A model generated the notes under the pieces. It had not been told where the DNA came from. It saw only the letters and a list, made by a program, of their open reading frames with translations, and did not search any database. From the NCBI GenBank assembly GCA_001313365.1, contig BBFS01000012.1, positions 6,850-70,849 of the forward strand: a stretch of 64,000 bases of DNA. The letters are read 5' to 3'. Source of the stretch: Paenarthrobacter nitroguajacolicus JCM 14115. Its GTDB lineage: Bacteria > Actinomycetota > Actinomycetes > Actinomycetales > Micrococcaceae. Below are positions 42,690 to 53,642 of the stretch, in pieces. Both the position numbers and the translations under genes were made by a program. Positions within the stretch are counted from its first letter, which is position 1, and the number at the start of each line of letters is the position of its first letter.

Positions 42690-44151
42690 TTAGCTGAACA
42701 GCTCGCTCTTGGGTTCGTTGTTCTTGACCTTCTGCCATCCGAGCCACAGCACCAGGGCGAAGAACGGAATGGTGGCGAGGGTCCACAGGCCAAGCAGGAA
42801 GACCTCGCCGGTTTCCTTGTCCGTCATGGAATCGAAGCCGATCAGCACTGTGATGGCCAGCAGGGCGATGAGACCCACCCAGCTGGTCCACGGCGAACCG
42901 GGCATCGGCAGGCTGGAGACGTTGCCGCGCTTCTTCCGCAGTGCGATCTGGCTCGCGAAGATCGAGCCCCACGTGAAGATCACGCCGATGGATGCCGTGT
43001 TCAGCGCAAGGTCGAATGCGTGCGAGCCACCCAGCCAAATGTTGAGCAGGATACCTACGAGGTAGACGCCACCGATAGCCAGGATGGCCGCGTACGGCAC
43101 GTGGCGGGTGGACATCTTGGTGAGCCACTGCGGAGCGTGGCCGTTGTTGGCCATGGTGCGGAAGATTCGGCCGATCGAGTACAGGCCTGAGTTGCAGGAG
43201 GACAGCGCGGCGGTGATGACGATCATGTTCATGACGTCGCCCATCCAGCCGAGGCCCATCTGGCCGAACACAGTCACGAAGGGCGAGGTGCCGGCCACAT
43301 ACTGGTCGGACGGCAGCAGCATCGCGAGCAGCGTCACCGAACCGACGTAGAAAACCACAATACGGACCACGACGGCACGGATCGCCTTGGGAACTTCGCG
43401 TTCCGGGTTTTCCATCTCACCAGCGGTGATACCGACCAGCTCAATGGCGTTGTAGGCGAAGATCACGGCGTTGAGGACCAGGATCATCACCAGGCCACCC
43501 TTGGGGAACATGCCGCCGTCTTCGTGGAAGAGGTTGGCCACGGACGCGTTGCCGTCGCCTACCTTGGCGTTGGTGACAACCATGAACGTGCCAACGGCCA
43601 GGAAGATCACGATGGCCGCGACCTTGAGGCAGGAAGCCAGAATTCGAACTCGCCGAACGCCTTGACGCTGAACAGGTTCACGGCCACCAGCAGCACCAGC
43701 GCTGCGATGGCGGACAGCTCGATGGGCACGTTCGGGAAGAAGAACTGGAAGTACAGGCCGATCGCGATGAGCTCAGCAATGCCTGTCATGGCCCAGTTGA
43801 TGAAGTACATCCACCCGGAAAGGAAGGCGCCCTTCTTGCCGAACATTTCACCGGCGTAACTCACGAAGGAGCCGGAGGTCTGGCGGTACATGATGAGTTC
43901 GCCGAGGGCCCGCATCAGCAGGTAAGCGATGACGCCGGCAATGGCGTACGAGAAGATCAGGCCGGGCCGGTGGAGGCCAGACGGCCACCGGCACCCATGA
44001 ACAGGCCGACGCCGATAGCGCCACCCATGGCGATCATGGTGACGTGGCGGCGGCTCAGGGTCTTCTGATATCCCTCGGCGCTGAGGTTGGAGTCCGAGGC
44101 TGCGGATGAGGCCTTGGAGCTCTGGAGATCTGTGGGAGTACTTTGCGGCAC
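42690..44151 (-). CDS. Amino acid permease (APC family, AnsP/GabP-like)
   Basis: About 487 residues and 12 predicted membrane helices. The consensus [24 protein letters not shown] starts helix 1; the conserved loop [15 protein letters not shown] and the last helices match the L-asparagine/GABA permease group. It would take up an amino acid by proton symport. Frame breaks are near 43965 and 43620. The ATG at 44151 leaves a Ser/Ala-rich cytosolic N-terminus of about 30 residues. Confidence 0.85.
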
Positions 44152-44375
44152 AGCTGTTCCTTGTGGGTTGGGGGGGTGTTGCTGTAGGTGTTACACCCAT
44201 GCCGGAACATGGGCATCTTTGGCACACATAATTCGAGCTTTTCCCCCCCGTTAGAGGGCCCGAAGTGTGACAAAGAACGCAGAACGCCGAAGCTTCGCGC
44301 AACCCGTCTATCTTACGGGATTAACCCCAATGCCCGTGACGCAGGCAACAAGGGGGGGCTGTGGAAAAGCGCCTC
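44152..44375. other. Intergenic region between permease and nirD
   Basis: 224 nt with no gene. Both flanking genes are on the minus strand, so the promoter of the permease is here. A short palindrome (ATGCCGGAACATGGGCAT, about 44197-44214) and two inflated homopolymer runs are seen; no recognised operator. Confidence 0.4.
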
Positions 44376-44718
44376 TCAGGCCCACTTCAGCACGATGTTC
44401 CCGGCCTCATCTGCGAAGACTCTGTAAGAGCGCAACGGCTTGGTGCCCGTGGTGGAACACCCGGTTGCCAGCTCGAAGGCGTGCTGGTGCAGGGGACAGA
44501 TGACCACGTTGTGGTCGATCGTGCCGTCCGCTATCGGGCCGCCTTTGTGCGGGCAGACGCCGGACACTCCCCCGCAGCGATCCGTCCCGTAACCTGAACA
44601 CCGCGACCTGCTCGCCGTCCACTCCGAAGGCCCTTCCCTCGCCGAACGGAATTTGGTCAACAGGCCCTAAGACGCGTTGAACGTTCGGTTCGACGGCGGG
44701 CACGGGCTGGGCGCTCAT
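44376..44718 (-). CDS. nirD: Nitrite reductase small subunit, Rieske-type
   Basis: About 113 residues. The Rieske iron-sulfur motifs are CPHKGGPI and CPLHQHAF. NirD is the small subunit that partners NirB in NADH-dependent nitrite reduction to ammonium. The frame breaks near 44570. The ATG overlaps the nirB stop by 4 nt (ATGA). Confidence 0.9.
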
Positions 44719-47204
44719 CGGACCGGCACCTGCGGCAGCACGGTCAGCGGCAAAGAAGTCCGGAACTGGCCTGGCGTGAGCGGATCATCGCGTTCGCTCC
44801 ATGGATCGGCATAGGCATCCACCGAGGCCTGCATGGCGGCGTCCAAACGACTGGCGATGCCCTCGGAGTCCTCCAGGATGACGCTGCGAAGATGCTCGAT
44901 GCTACCCGGGGGGGCACAAAGGCGTACGTCCGTTCGAGCCAGTTGGCGTTCTCCCTGTAGTACTGCATGAACCGGCCTGCCAGGAGGGGTGACCTCTTCG
45001 GGTGTATCCACGGTGACCAGCAAATCTCCTTTACGTATGTGGGCACCGGCCGCTCCGCCCACATAGATCTCCCACCGGCCACCTTCCACCGCCACTACGC
45101 CGACGTCCTTGACCAGCGACTCCGCACAGTTGCGCGGACAGCCGGAGACCGCAAGTTTCAGCTTGGCCGGTGCCTCAATTCCCTGGAAACGGGATTCCAG
45201 TCCAATGCCCAAGCCTGTTGAGTCACCAGTTCCAAACCGGCAATAGTCCTTGCCGACACAGGTCTTGACGGTCCTAAAGCTCTTGCCGTAGGCGTATCCG
45301 GACGGCATGTCCAGATCAGCCCAAACCTGAGGCAAGTCCTCTTTGGGCACCCCCCAGCAGGTCGATCCGCTGTCCGCCGGTCAGCTTGATCATGGGAATG
45401 CTGTGTTTCTCAGCGACGTCGGCAATCCTCCGGAGTTGCTGCACCGACGTCACCCCCGCCCTTCATCTGCGGGACCACGGAGAACGTGCCGTCGCGCTGG
45501 ATGTTGGCGTGCACGCGGTCGTTGATGAACCGGGCGTCGCGTTCGTCAACGTACTGATCAGCGAGCATCATTTTCATGAGCGACGCAAGGGCCATCTTCG
45601 ATTTAGCGTCCTCAAGCCGTCCCGGGGGCGAGAGCGGCAAACACCTGGGAAACGGACCGCAGCCCCCCCTGGCCCGGATCTCAGCCATCAAGGCGGGCTT
45701 GTCCAGCGGAATCCCTGGAACGTAGTAGCTCGCTGCCGGGTCCTCCTCCACAGCCCCCCCGCCCGCGGCCCATTCCACCACCTGGCTGATCATGAGCTTG
45801 CAGGAGCCGCAGCCTTTACCGGCCCGGGTAGCGTCCATGGCCGCGGACACCGAGGTGCAGCCACCCTTCACCGCAGCTACAAGCGCCCCCTTGGAAACCC
45901 CGTTGCAGTTGCAGACCTGCGCGCTGTCCGCCAGTTCGGCCACGGCCTCCTCTTCACCCGGTGCACCGAGATCGAACATCAGCGAGAGCCGCTCTTCCGG
46001 AAGGGGGCAAGCCCTGATCAAATGCCTGGGTCAGGTAGGCCACCTTCCGGCTATCCCCCCCAACAACGTGGCGCCCACCATCTTGTTGTCGCGAATGACG
46101 ATCGATTTGAACACGCCCCCCCGGCTGGGCTCCGAGAACACGATGTGTTCATCCGTCTCCCGTTCCGGGCCGGCAAGCCCCCCCATGGAGGCAACATCGA
46201 CGCCGGCGACCTTCAGTTTGGTGGCGGTCCGGGAGCCAAGTACACCGATGAACGATCCGCCCCCGTGACCTGATCGGCCAGCACGGCGGCCTGCTCCCAC
46301 AGTGGCGCCACCAGTCCGTACACCTCGCCGCGATGCTGAACGCACTCCCCCTACTGCGTAGATGTCCTCTTCATCCATGACGCGTAGGCGGTCGTCCACC
46401 ACAATGCCCCGCTCCACGGCCAGGCCACTCACGACGGCGACATCCACGTTGGGTCTGATGCCTGCGGTGACCACCACCATGTCGCAGTCAAGCTCGCGTT
46501 GATCGCGCAGGCTCACTCCGCTGATTCGCTCCTTACCGAGGATCGCCGTGGTCCGGCTTCCCGTGTGCACTTCGATGCCCAGCGCCTCGACGCTCCGCCG
46601 CAGTATTGCACCGCCGTCGGGCCCCATTTGGGCATTCATGAGATGCCCGCCCGAGTGGACCACCGCGACATCCAAGCCGTAGGCCTGCAGACCGTGGGCT
46701 GCTTCCAGCCCCAGCAAGCCGCCGCCGATCACCACTGCCCGGCTATGGTGCTTGTTGTTGGCGAACTGAATCATCTTCCGGGTATCGTCCAAGGTCCTGA
46801 ACGTGAAGACACCGTGCCTGACAGCGCCACTGGGGGGGCATAGGCACCCTCCATGGGCGGCAAGTGCGAGCGGCTGCCGGTCGCGATGATCAGGTCGTCG
46901 TAGGGTTCCACGCGGCCGTCCGCGGCAAAGACGTGTTTGCTGAACTTGTCGATGCGGTCAACCCGGACACCCGCATGCAGGGTGATGTTGTTCTGCTGGT
47001 ACCAAGTAAGAGCGTTGAGGAAGATGTCCGCATCGCTCTCCTCGCCGGACAGGACATGGCTGAGCATGATCCTGTTGTAATTCCCATAAGGTTCGTCGCC
47101 AAACATGGTGATGTCGAAGAGCTCCGCGCCACCCCTGGCGAGGATTTCCTCCACGGCCCGGGCGCCAGCATTCCGTTGCCGATGACCACGAGCCGCCGGC
47201 GCAT
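44715..47204 (-). CDS. nirB: Nitrite reductase large subunit
   Basis: About 830 residues. N-terminal FAD/NAD domains (VVIGNGMLA, GSRSHLPPM, VVIGGGLLGLEAAHGL, VVVTAGIRPN), a BFD-like [2Fe-2S] domain (CNCNGVSKG and GCGSCKLM), then the siroheme/[4Fe-4S] half with TCVGKDYC and SGCPRNCAES. It reduces nitrite to ammonium with NADH. The frame is broken many times (near 47170, 46840, 46340-46355, 46050, 45690, 45445, 44990 and 44910), mostly at C/G runs. The ATG at 47204 overlaps the stop of the preceding small gene (TGATG). Confidence 0.92.
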
Positions 47205-47555
47205 CAGTGCTCCACCATTCCGAGGTCCACCACAACGGAACCCCCTGACGCCGGCAGGTGCCACGATATACAGCTCAATCATTGAACCCCCCCTTCAATG
47301 TCCTCCACTACCCTGAGCGGAACGTGGACGTCGCTTTTGGCTCCGATGGGGGAAGTAGCGCATGGGCACGCCGTCGCGCATGAGGACCACGGTGATGAGC
47401 TCGGGACTGGAGTTGCCGCCGCGGAAGTACAGCGTCTGGTTCACGACGCCGTCCGGGACAAAGTGCGCCAGCTCGCTGTGCAACGGGACCGGCTTTTCCA
47501 TGCCGATGCCTTCGAACGCGTAGATGCCCTGGAGGAAGAGGTTCTTGGAGATCAC
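47204..47555 (-). CDS. Conserved protein of unknown function upstream of nirB
   Basis: About 117 residues. Most of it is read without a break: ISKNLFLQGIYAFEGIGME, VNQTLYFRGGNSSPELITVV, then a C-terminal half in a second frame (SDVHVPLRVVEDIEG). No known domain is recognised; the hydrophobic beta pattern suggests a single compact domain. The GTG at 47555 follows AAAGGA. The TGA overlaps the nirB start, so it is probably a dedicated partner of the nitrite reductase operon. The break is at the G-run near 47345. Confidence 0.6.
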
Positions 47556-47659
47556 GGAAGTTCCTTTCGGCCGGCTTCCTTCCATGGTGCTCCGCCCGTG
47601 TTTCAAGACGCTCGCCGCCGTGTTTCGGCCTGCAGCATTGGGAGTAACGATCCCTTTGC

Positions 47660-47698
47660 GGGCGCCTCACCAGGGCGCCTCATCAGGGCGTCTCACCC
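47660..47698. repeat. Three 13-bp direct repeats upstream of the nir operon
   Basis: GGGCGCCTCACCA, GGGCGCCTCATCA and GGGCGTCTCACCC in exact tandem (47660, 47673 and 47686). They lie 105-143 nt upstream of the GTG at 47555 on the promoter side of the nir operon and could be sites for an activator. They also sit 46 nt below the ABC-F stop. Confidence 0.5.
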
Positions 47699-47743
47699 AA
47701 CTGGGCAACGGCCCGCTGGGCGGCTCGCCGCCGGGCTCACGAG

Positions 47744-49426
47744 CTACAGCAATTCGCCGCCCTGCATCCCGTACCGCACCCAGTGTCCGCCCGTGCCGAC
47801 GGGACCACGGCGGTGTTCGACGGCGACATCGGCACGTGCGCAGCGGTCAAACCACACGCCCAGGGCACGGTCGTGGCTCACAATCACCAAGGTTCCTTCG
47901 AATGAAGCGAGCGCTGCCTCCAACTGCTCCACCAGCACCGGCGCCAAATGGTTGGTGGGCTCGTCCACGATCATGGTGTCGTAGCCGCCCAGAAGGAGTC
48001 GGGCAAGGGCGAGCCTACGCTGCTGCCCGGCTGAAAGACCTCCGACGGAACATGGAACTCAGCGGGCCGGAACAGCCCCAGCCGCAGCAAGCCCTCAGCG
48101 TGTTCGTCAATGTTCCCACCCAGCCCCGCAGCGAAGGCAGGAAGCAGGCGCAGTCCCGGCCGGAGGGCACCTCAAGTTCCTGCTGTAGGTAACCCACCCT
48201 GCCGTTCACCGTGACAGACCCGGTGGCTGGCTCCAGCGTCCCGGCAAGGATGGACAACAGCGTGGATTTGCCCGCACCGTTAGGACCGGTGATGAGCACT
48301 TTTTGTCCGGCTTCCACCCTGAGGTGGGTGGGCTGGAGCCGGCCGGGTGCGCTGATGCCGTAAGCTTCCAGCGCGGGTTCGGACGCCGCCAAAGCTGTAA
48401 CGCCCAGGGGGTGCTGCCAGTTTCAGCGGCACGGGCGGCCGGTCCACCGGATTGTCCTCGAGCCTGCGGAGCCTCTCCTGGGCATTGCGAACCTTGCTGG
48501 CCGCCGCCCGCTGCCACGTTCCCGCTTTGAAGTCGAAACCCATTTTGTCGTTGTCGCGTTTACGGCCGTAACCCATACCGTCTGCAACGGTGGCGGCTTG
48601 GAGTCGTTCGGCGGCCATGGCATCGAGCCATTGCTCGTACTCTTGGATCCACCGAGACCGTTCGGCGGCCTTCTCCGCAGGTAGCCTTCGTAACCGTTGC
48701 CGTAGCGGTTCACGGACCGACGGTCGGCGTCCACCTCGATGATGGTGGTGGCGACCTTCCGCAGCAGGACACGGTCGTGCGATACCACCACCACCGTCCC
48801 GCGATGTGCGGCCAACCGCGACTCGAGCCAGGCTGTGCCGCTCGCGTCCAGATGGTTGGTGGGCTCATCCAGGAGCAACGCTTCGGCTGGATCGGCCAGC
48901 AGGCAGGCGAGCGCTACCCGCCCCTGCTCGCCTCCGGACAAAGATCCAAGCGTTCGACGGCGGTCCAGGCCTCCCAGCCCCAGCTTGTCCAGCGCTGCTT
49001 CCACCCGGGACTCGGCAGCGTAGCCCTCACGGAGTTGGTATTCGGTTTGAAGGCTTCCGTAGAGCTCGAGTTCTTCGGAGTCGGCGTCGGCAAGGCCAGA
49101 TTCCAGTTCCAGGATGCGCGCTCCAAGGAACGCAGGGAAGCCAAGGAAGTGTCTATGGCGTCTCCCACGGTCAGAGACTCGGAGAAACCGTGCGTTTGCG
49201 CGAGGTATCCCACGCGGTAGCCGGGGGGGTTGCCTGATAAACCTGCCGTGCCGTCGTCGGGCGTTTCAACGCCGGCCATGAGCCGGAGCAGGGTGGATTT
49301 GCCGGCACCGTTTTCGCCGACGATCGCCACGTGTTCGCCGTGGTGGATGGCGAGGTCAACGGCGTGGAAAAGTTCGCGGTCCCCGTAGCCGTGGGAAACG
49401 CCGGAAAGGTGAAGGTGGTCAGTCAA
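47744..49426 (-). CDS. ABC-F family ATPase
   Basis: About 560 residues with two ATPase modules and no membrane domain. Module 1: GENGAGKST, LSGGEQGRVALA, LLLDEPTNHLD. Module 2: GPNGAGKST, and a Walker B MIVDEPTNHLAP. A charged linker (KAAERSR region) lies between them, broken by frame shifts at about 48690, 48420 and 48170. ABC-F proteins bind the ribosome and either protect it from antibiotics (Lsa/Vga/Msr group) or regulate translation (EttA group); the sequence does not decide. Confidence 0.85.
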
Positions 49427-49560
49427 GAGGAGTCCTCGCAGGTCCGCAGTGGGTGGCAGATGGCCGGGTATGTACTGGGGGGGATGCAGCCGGGAAGAAG
49501 GGCTGCGCTCAAGACTTCATCGCTCCAGACTGCCCGGCATCAGGAGTTCCGTCAAGCCAC

Positions 49561-49632
49561 GACACCATGGATGACACCAATAAGGTTCCGCATTCCATTG
49601 ACCTGACACCATCGTGGCGTCAAAATGGTGTC
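49561..49632 (+). promoter_or_regulatory. Promoter with GACACCAT repeats; transcript probably leaderless
   Basis: TTGACC (49598-49603), a 17-nt spacer, and CAAAAT (49621-49626) place transcription start at about the ATG 49633, with no Shine-Dalgarno. GACACCAT occurs at 49561, a near copy at 49573, at 49605, and inverted (ATGGTGTC) at 49625-49632, giving a TGACACCAT...ATGGTGTCA pair that covers the -10. This pattern suits autoregulation by the ribbon-helix-helix protein it drives. Confidence 0.6.
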
Positions 49633-50148
49633 ATGCAGTTAAACCAGTACGTCGCCACTCTCAAGCACCAGCTGGAAACCGCGGCCGAGGCCGGCGGCCC
49701 GGAAGCGCGGGACCTCAGTGAGCGGCTCACCGCGGCGCTCGAATCCACCGTGCGACTGGTCCTCCTCGAGGCCCTTTCCGACGCCGCCAACGAAATCACC
49801 CTGGAGCTGGCGCCCGGCTCCGTGGAGGTCAGGCTCCGAGGCCGTGACCCCCCCGAATTCGTGGTCAGCAACCCGCCCGGCGACAACGAATTTGAGGCAA
49901 TGATCGAACAGTCCATACGGGGCACCATAGCGTCGGAAGACTTCGACGGCGCCAGTACTTCACGGACCACGCTCCGCCTTCCGGACCAGCTGAAGCAGCA
50001 GGTCGAAGCAGCAGCAAGCCATGACGGCCTGTCCGTGAACTCCTGGCTGGTCCGGGCCGTCGCCGACGCCCTCAACGGACGCTCCCCAAGCAAACGCGCT
50101 ACGCGGGGCGAACCCGGCGAGCAGAACTTCACAGGATGGGCACGCTAA
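49633..50148 (+). CDS. Ribbon-helix-helix (HicB/Arc-type) DNA-binding protein
   Basis: 171 residues in one frame. The C-terminal part TLRLPDQLKQQVEAAASHDG then LSVNSWLVRAVADAL is the beta-strand/helix/helix of the Arc/HicB antitoxin fold. The N-terminal 100 residues are a less conserved helical and beta region. No toxin gene is adjacent; the next gene (TAATG overlap) encodes a DUF4097 protein. It probably represses its own promoter through the GACACCAT repeats. Antitoxin annotation rests on fold only. Confidence 0.75.
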   Translation: MQLNQYVATLKHQLETAAEAGGPEARDLSERLTAALESTVRLVLLEALSDAANEITLELAPGSVEVRLRGRDPPEFVVSNPPGDNEFEAMIEQSIRGTIASEDFDGASTSRTTLRLPDQLKQQVEAAASHDGLSVNSWLVRAVADALNGRSPSKRATRGEPGEQNFTGWAR

Positions 50149-51020
50149 TGGCAACCTTCCAGACTCCGCAGCCGATCGCCGTCGTCGTTGACGTTTCCGT
50201 ACGTGCCGGCATCTGGACAGTTGCGCGTGAAGGCAAAGACACCGTGGTCAACGTCCGGCCCCCCCGTAAGGAAAAGCGAAGCCTGGACGTCAGGATGGCC
50301 GAGCAAACCACTGTGGACTATTCGGACGGCCGCTTGCAGGTCAGGCTTCACCCCCCCGGCTTCCGCCACAGCTGGTTCAGCGACGGCGGCGCGGTGGAGA
50401 TCACCGTGGAGGTTCCCGTAGGCAGCAGCTTGGAACTGAAGTCGGCAATGGGAGACCTCCGCTGTGACGGCGAATTCGGCGCTGCTGACCTAAGGACCGA
50501 CTTGGGCCACATAAGCATCGATCACTGCGGCGAGCTGCGGGCGCACACCGACATGGGCGACATCACGGTGGAGCGCGCCGCGGGGGGGAGGTCCAGGATA
50601 AAGACCGGCTCAGGCAAAATCCGCATCCGTCATATCGACGGAGTTGCCACCGTAAAAAACGGCAACGGCAGCACGTACATCGCGCACGCTTCCGGCGAAC
50701 TCAGCGTCAGCGCCGCCAATGGCGACATTTCGCTGGAGCGGGCCGGGCTTTCCACTACCGTCAAAACCTCCAGCGGTGACATCACGGTGGGCGAAGTGGC
50801 CGCCGGCAGCCTTACTGTTCAGACCGCTGCCGGCGCACTGGCCGTTGGTGTTCGCGAAGGCACGGCCGCCTGGCTGGATCTCAGCACGAAGTACGGGCGC
50901 GTGCGTAATGCCCTTCAAGCCACGAACGGGCCGGGCGACACCACCGACAAGGTGGAGATCCGCGCCCGCAACGCCTATGGCGACATCGCAGTGACCCGAT
51001 CACCCGTCAGCGCCCGGTAG
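50148..51020 (+). CDS. DUF4097 beta-strand repeat protein
   Basis: About 290 residues. A repetitive beta solenoid-like pattern is visible: ELKSAMGDLRCDGEFG, ADLRTDLGHISIDHCG, ELRAHTDMGDITVERA, RIKTGSGKIRIRHIDG, TVKTSSGDITVGEV, each with a G(D/K)I turn. DUF4097 proteins are widespread with unknown function, and several are linked to cell-envelope stress. Starts at the TAATG overlap with the RHH gene and is read in one frame. A hairpin (51043-51059) follows 22 nt after the stop. Confidence 0.8.
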   Translation: MATFQTPQPIAVVVDVSVRAGIWTVAREGKDTVVNVRPPRKEKRSLDVRMAEQTTVDYSDGRLQVRLHPPGFRHSWFSDGGAVEITVEVPVGSSLELKSAMGDLRCDGEFGAADLRTDLGHISIDHCGELRAHTDMGDITVERAAGGRSRIKTGSGKIRIRHIDGVATVKNGNGSTYIAHASGELSVSAANGDISLERAGLSTTVKTSSGDITVGEVAAGSLTVQTAAGALAVGVREGTAAWLDLSTKYGRVRNALQATNGPGDTTDKVEIRARNAYGDIAVTRSPVSAR

Positions 51021-51026
51021 GCATGG

Positions 51027-51899
51027 CTACACCGTGGCGACGGCCCGCTTCCGGCGGGCTTGGCGAGTCGCGTACCGATCAACCCCCCCTGCCGCGGACT
51101 GAATAGATATACCGCGCCGAACACCACACCCTGGGTGAGGACCACCATGCTCCCGACGCCGTGTCCAGGTAGTAGCTGAGATAGATGCCGGCCACGGAGC
51201 ACACCACGGAGATCACCGGGGCAATGACCAGCATCCGGGAAAAACGGTCGGTCAGCAGGTAGGCCGTGGCGCCTGGAATGATCAGCATGGCCACCACCAG
51301 CACCACGCCCACAGTCTGCAGGGCCACCACCGACGTCAGTGCCAGCAGCCCCAGGAGCAGGGCCCCCGAGCCGTTTGGGTGACAATCCGATCGCGTGGGC
51401 ATGCGTAGGTCAAAGGCATAGAGCGTGAGGTCACGGCGTTTGAGGATCAGGATCGCAAATGCCACGACACCCAGGACCACCACCTGGATAAGGTCAGGGA
51501 CACTGACCCCCCCCAGCAGGTTTCCGAAGATGATGTGGTTAAGATCGGTCTGGCTCGGGGTCACGGAGATCAACACCAAGCCCAGCGCGAAGAGCGACGT
51601 GAACACGATCCCGATCGCTGCGTCTTCTTTCACGCGGCTTGTGTTGCGAACTACCCCCCCAATCAACGTCACCGCGATCAGGGCGAAGACCAACGCGCCG
51701 AGCGCGAACGGCGCCCCCCCACGATGTAGGCGAGCACGACGCCGGGAAGCACCGCATGCGAGACGGCGTCGCCCATGAGGGACCAGCCGATGAGGACGAG
51801 CCAGCAGCTCAGGACAGCACAGACCACGGCAGCGATGGCTGTTGTTGCCAGGGCACGGACCATGAAGTCGTAGCTGAGGGGTTCCAGTAGGAATTCCAT
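51027..51899 (-). CDS. Manganese/zinc ABC transporter permease
   Basis: About 290 residues, eight predicted helices. It starts MEFLLEPLSYDFMVRALATT, has MGDAVSHAVLPGVVLAY, VVLVVAMLIIPGATAYLLTD and a final helix region, as in MntB/ZnuB/AztB permeases. Frame breaks lie near 51715, 51385 and 51160. If the run at 51083 is truly 5 nt, the protein ends at 51027-51029 with a basic tail (RQARRKRAVATV), 7 nt after the DUF4097 stop; without that correction the frame would run on to 50975. It is 2 nt after the ATPase stop. Confidence 0.82.
51043..51059. terminator. Short hairpin after the DUF4097 gene
   Basis: GCCCGC-TTCCG-GCGGGC, followed on the plus strand by TTGG. It overlaps the likely C-terminal codons of the convergent permease gene, so it may be incidental. 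Confidence 0.35.
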
Positions 51900-51901
51900 G
51901 A

Positions 51902-52649
51902 CTAATCCCTGTTCATGACGTCGAGGCCGAAAGCCATGGCCAGGTTTTCCGGTTGGAGCACTGTGTCCGGGCTTCCATGCATGAGCACTTTGCGCATCAA
52001 CAACACAGCTTCGTCGCATAGTTGGGGGGGCAGGGCATGGAGGTCGTGGGTGGAGATGAGGATGGTGGCGCCGTTGTCGGCCAGCTCGCGGAGGAGCCTG
52101 GTGATGGTGGCTTCAGAGCGTTTGTCCACGCCCGCGAACGGCTCATCCAGCAGCATCATGGTGGCACCTTGGGCGATACCCCCCCGGGCCACGAAGGCCC
52201 GCTTCTTTTGCCCTCCGGACAGCTGCCCGATTTGCCGATCCGCGTACTCGCTCAGCTCCACGCGTTCCAAGGCATGGTCGACGGCGTCCCGGTCCGCTTT
52301 GCGGGGCCGGCGCGTGAATCCCAAATGCCCGTAGCGGCCCATCATCACCACATCCCGGACCGACAGGGGGGGAAAGCCCAATCGACGTCTTCGCTTTGGG
52401 GGGGAACGTAACCTATCCCGGCGTCCTTGCGCATCTTTACCGGGGGGGTTGGCCGTTGATGAGCACCCTGCCGGAATCGGGCTTCACCATGCCCATGATG
52501 ACTTTAAACAGGGTGGACTTGCCGGAGCCGTTCATTCCCACCAGCCCGCAGATCCGCGAATGTTCCAGGCTCAGGGACGCAGAGTCCAAAGCCAGGACCT
52601 CGCCGTAATGGACAGTGACGTTCTCAACAGCGATCGCGGGAGTGCTCAT
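51902..52649 (-). CDS. Manganese/zinc ABC transporter ATPase
   Basis: About 248 residues. Walker A GMNGSGKST, signature LSGGQKKRAFVARG, Walker B MMLLDEPFAGVD and the H-loop STHDLHALP are present. It drives import of the metal bound by the adjacent lipoprotein. The frame breaks near 52400-52450 (three close G-runs). The ATG overlaps the stop of the binding-protein gene by 4 nt. Confidence 0.85.
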
Positions 52650-53591
52650 GGCGTTCCTCCGGTGAGTGCAGTGGTGATGACTTTGGCGTCGTGACGCATG
52701 AGGTCAAGGTAGGTGGGAACGGGACCGTCCGCTTCGGAAAGGGAATCGACGTAGAGAGTCCCGCCAAACTTGGCGTCGGTAGCACCAACTACCTGTTGCA
52801 TCGGGGGGGCGTCTGACACTGTGGATTCACAGAACACCGCCGGAACCTGATTGTCTCTAACGAATTCGATTGCCCGGGTGATCTGCTGTGGCGTTGCCTG
52901 TTGCTCAGCGTTCACGGCCCAGATGTAGACCTCTTTGAGGCCGGCGTCGCGGGCCAAGTAGGAGAACGCTCCCTCGCAGGTGACCAGCGCCCTCTGCTTC
53001 TCCGACAGTACGGACAGCTTGGACACCATCTCGTCCTGCACGGTCTGGAGTTGGGCGTTGTAGGCCTCGGCGTTTGCTTCGAATTCGGAAGCGTGCGAAG
53101 GGTCCAGCTTGGCGAAGGCCTTGGCCATGTTGCTTGCGTAAATCTGGACGTTCTTGGGCGACATCCAGGCGTGCGGGTTCGGCTTGCTTGGTAGGAGTCC
53201 TCGGCGATGGGCATGACGTCCACGCCGTCGCTCACTACTGCGTGCGGTACATCGAGGTCCTCCACGAACTGGGAAAACCACGCTTCCAGATTGAGGCCAT
53301 TGTCCAGAATGAGATCGGCTTGGGCGGCTTTCCGGATGTCACCCGGGGTTGGCTCATAGCCGTGGATCTCAGCTCCGGCTTTGGTGATGGATTCGACGCG
53401 GAGCTTATCTCCGGCAACATTCTTGGCGATGTCTGCCAGAACGGTGAAAGTAGTGAGGACCACGGGCTTGTCATTTTCTCCCGCAGGGAGTTCCCACCAC
53501 AGGCGGAGACTCCCATGGCAAGGGCGATCGCGGTCAGGACAGCAGCGAAACGGCGGACATCTTTGGCGCGCCGAAACGGAAAGTTAGGCAT
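52646..53591 (-). CDS. Metal-binding lipoprotein (TroA/MntC type)
   Basis: About 313 residues. Signal peptide ending in lipobox GVSAC. Ligand positions read EIHGYEPTPGD (His), NPHAWMSP (His), a CEGAFSYLARDAG segment with Glu at the third position and ESTVSD (Asp), the His-His-Glu-Asp set of manganese-type cluster A-1 proteins. Frame breaks are near 53470 and 53195-53210. It delivers Mn(II) or Zn(II) to the permease. The site choice (Mn rather than Zn) is inferred from Glu in place of the third His. Confidence 0.83.
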
Positions 53592-53642
53592 ACCGAAAAG
53601 TGTAGCCACGCATGGCCCACGCAGCAAAGCTAGGCTGGTCAC

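Noticed and set aside
45386..46273. Plus-strand frame of 295 codons inside nirB
   Set aside because: Antisense to the [2Fe-2S] and FAD domains of NirB; no start signal and no recognisable domain.
49633..51020. Classical toxin-antitoxin pair
   Set aside because: The second gene is a DUF4097 beta-repeat protein of 290 residues, unlike HicA, RelE or PIN toxins.
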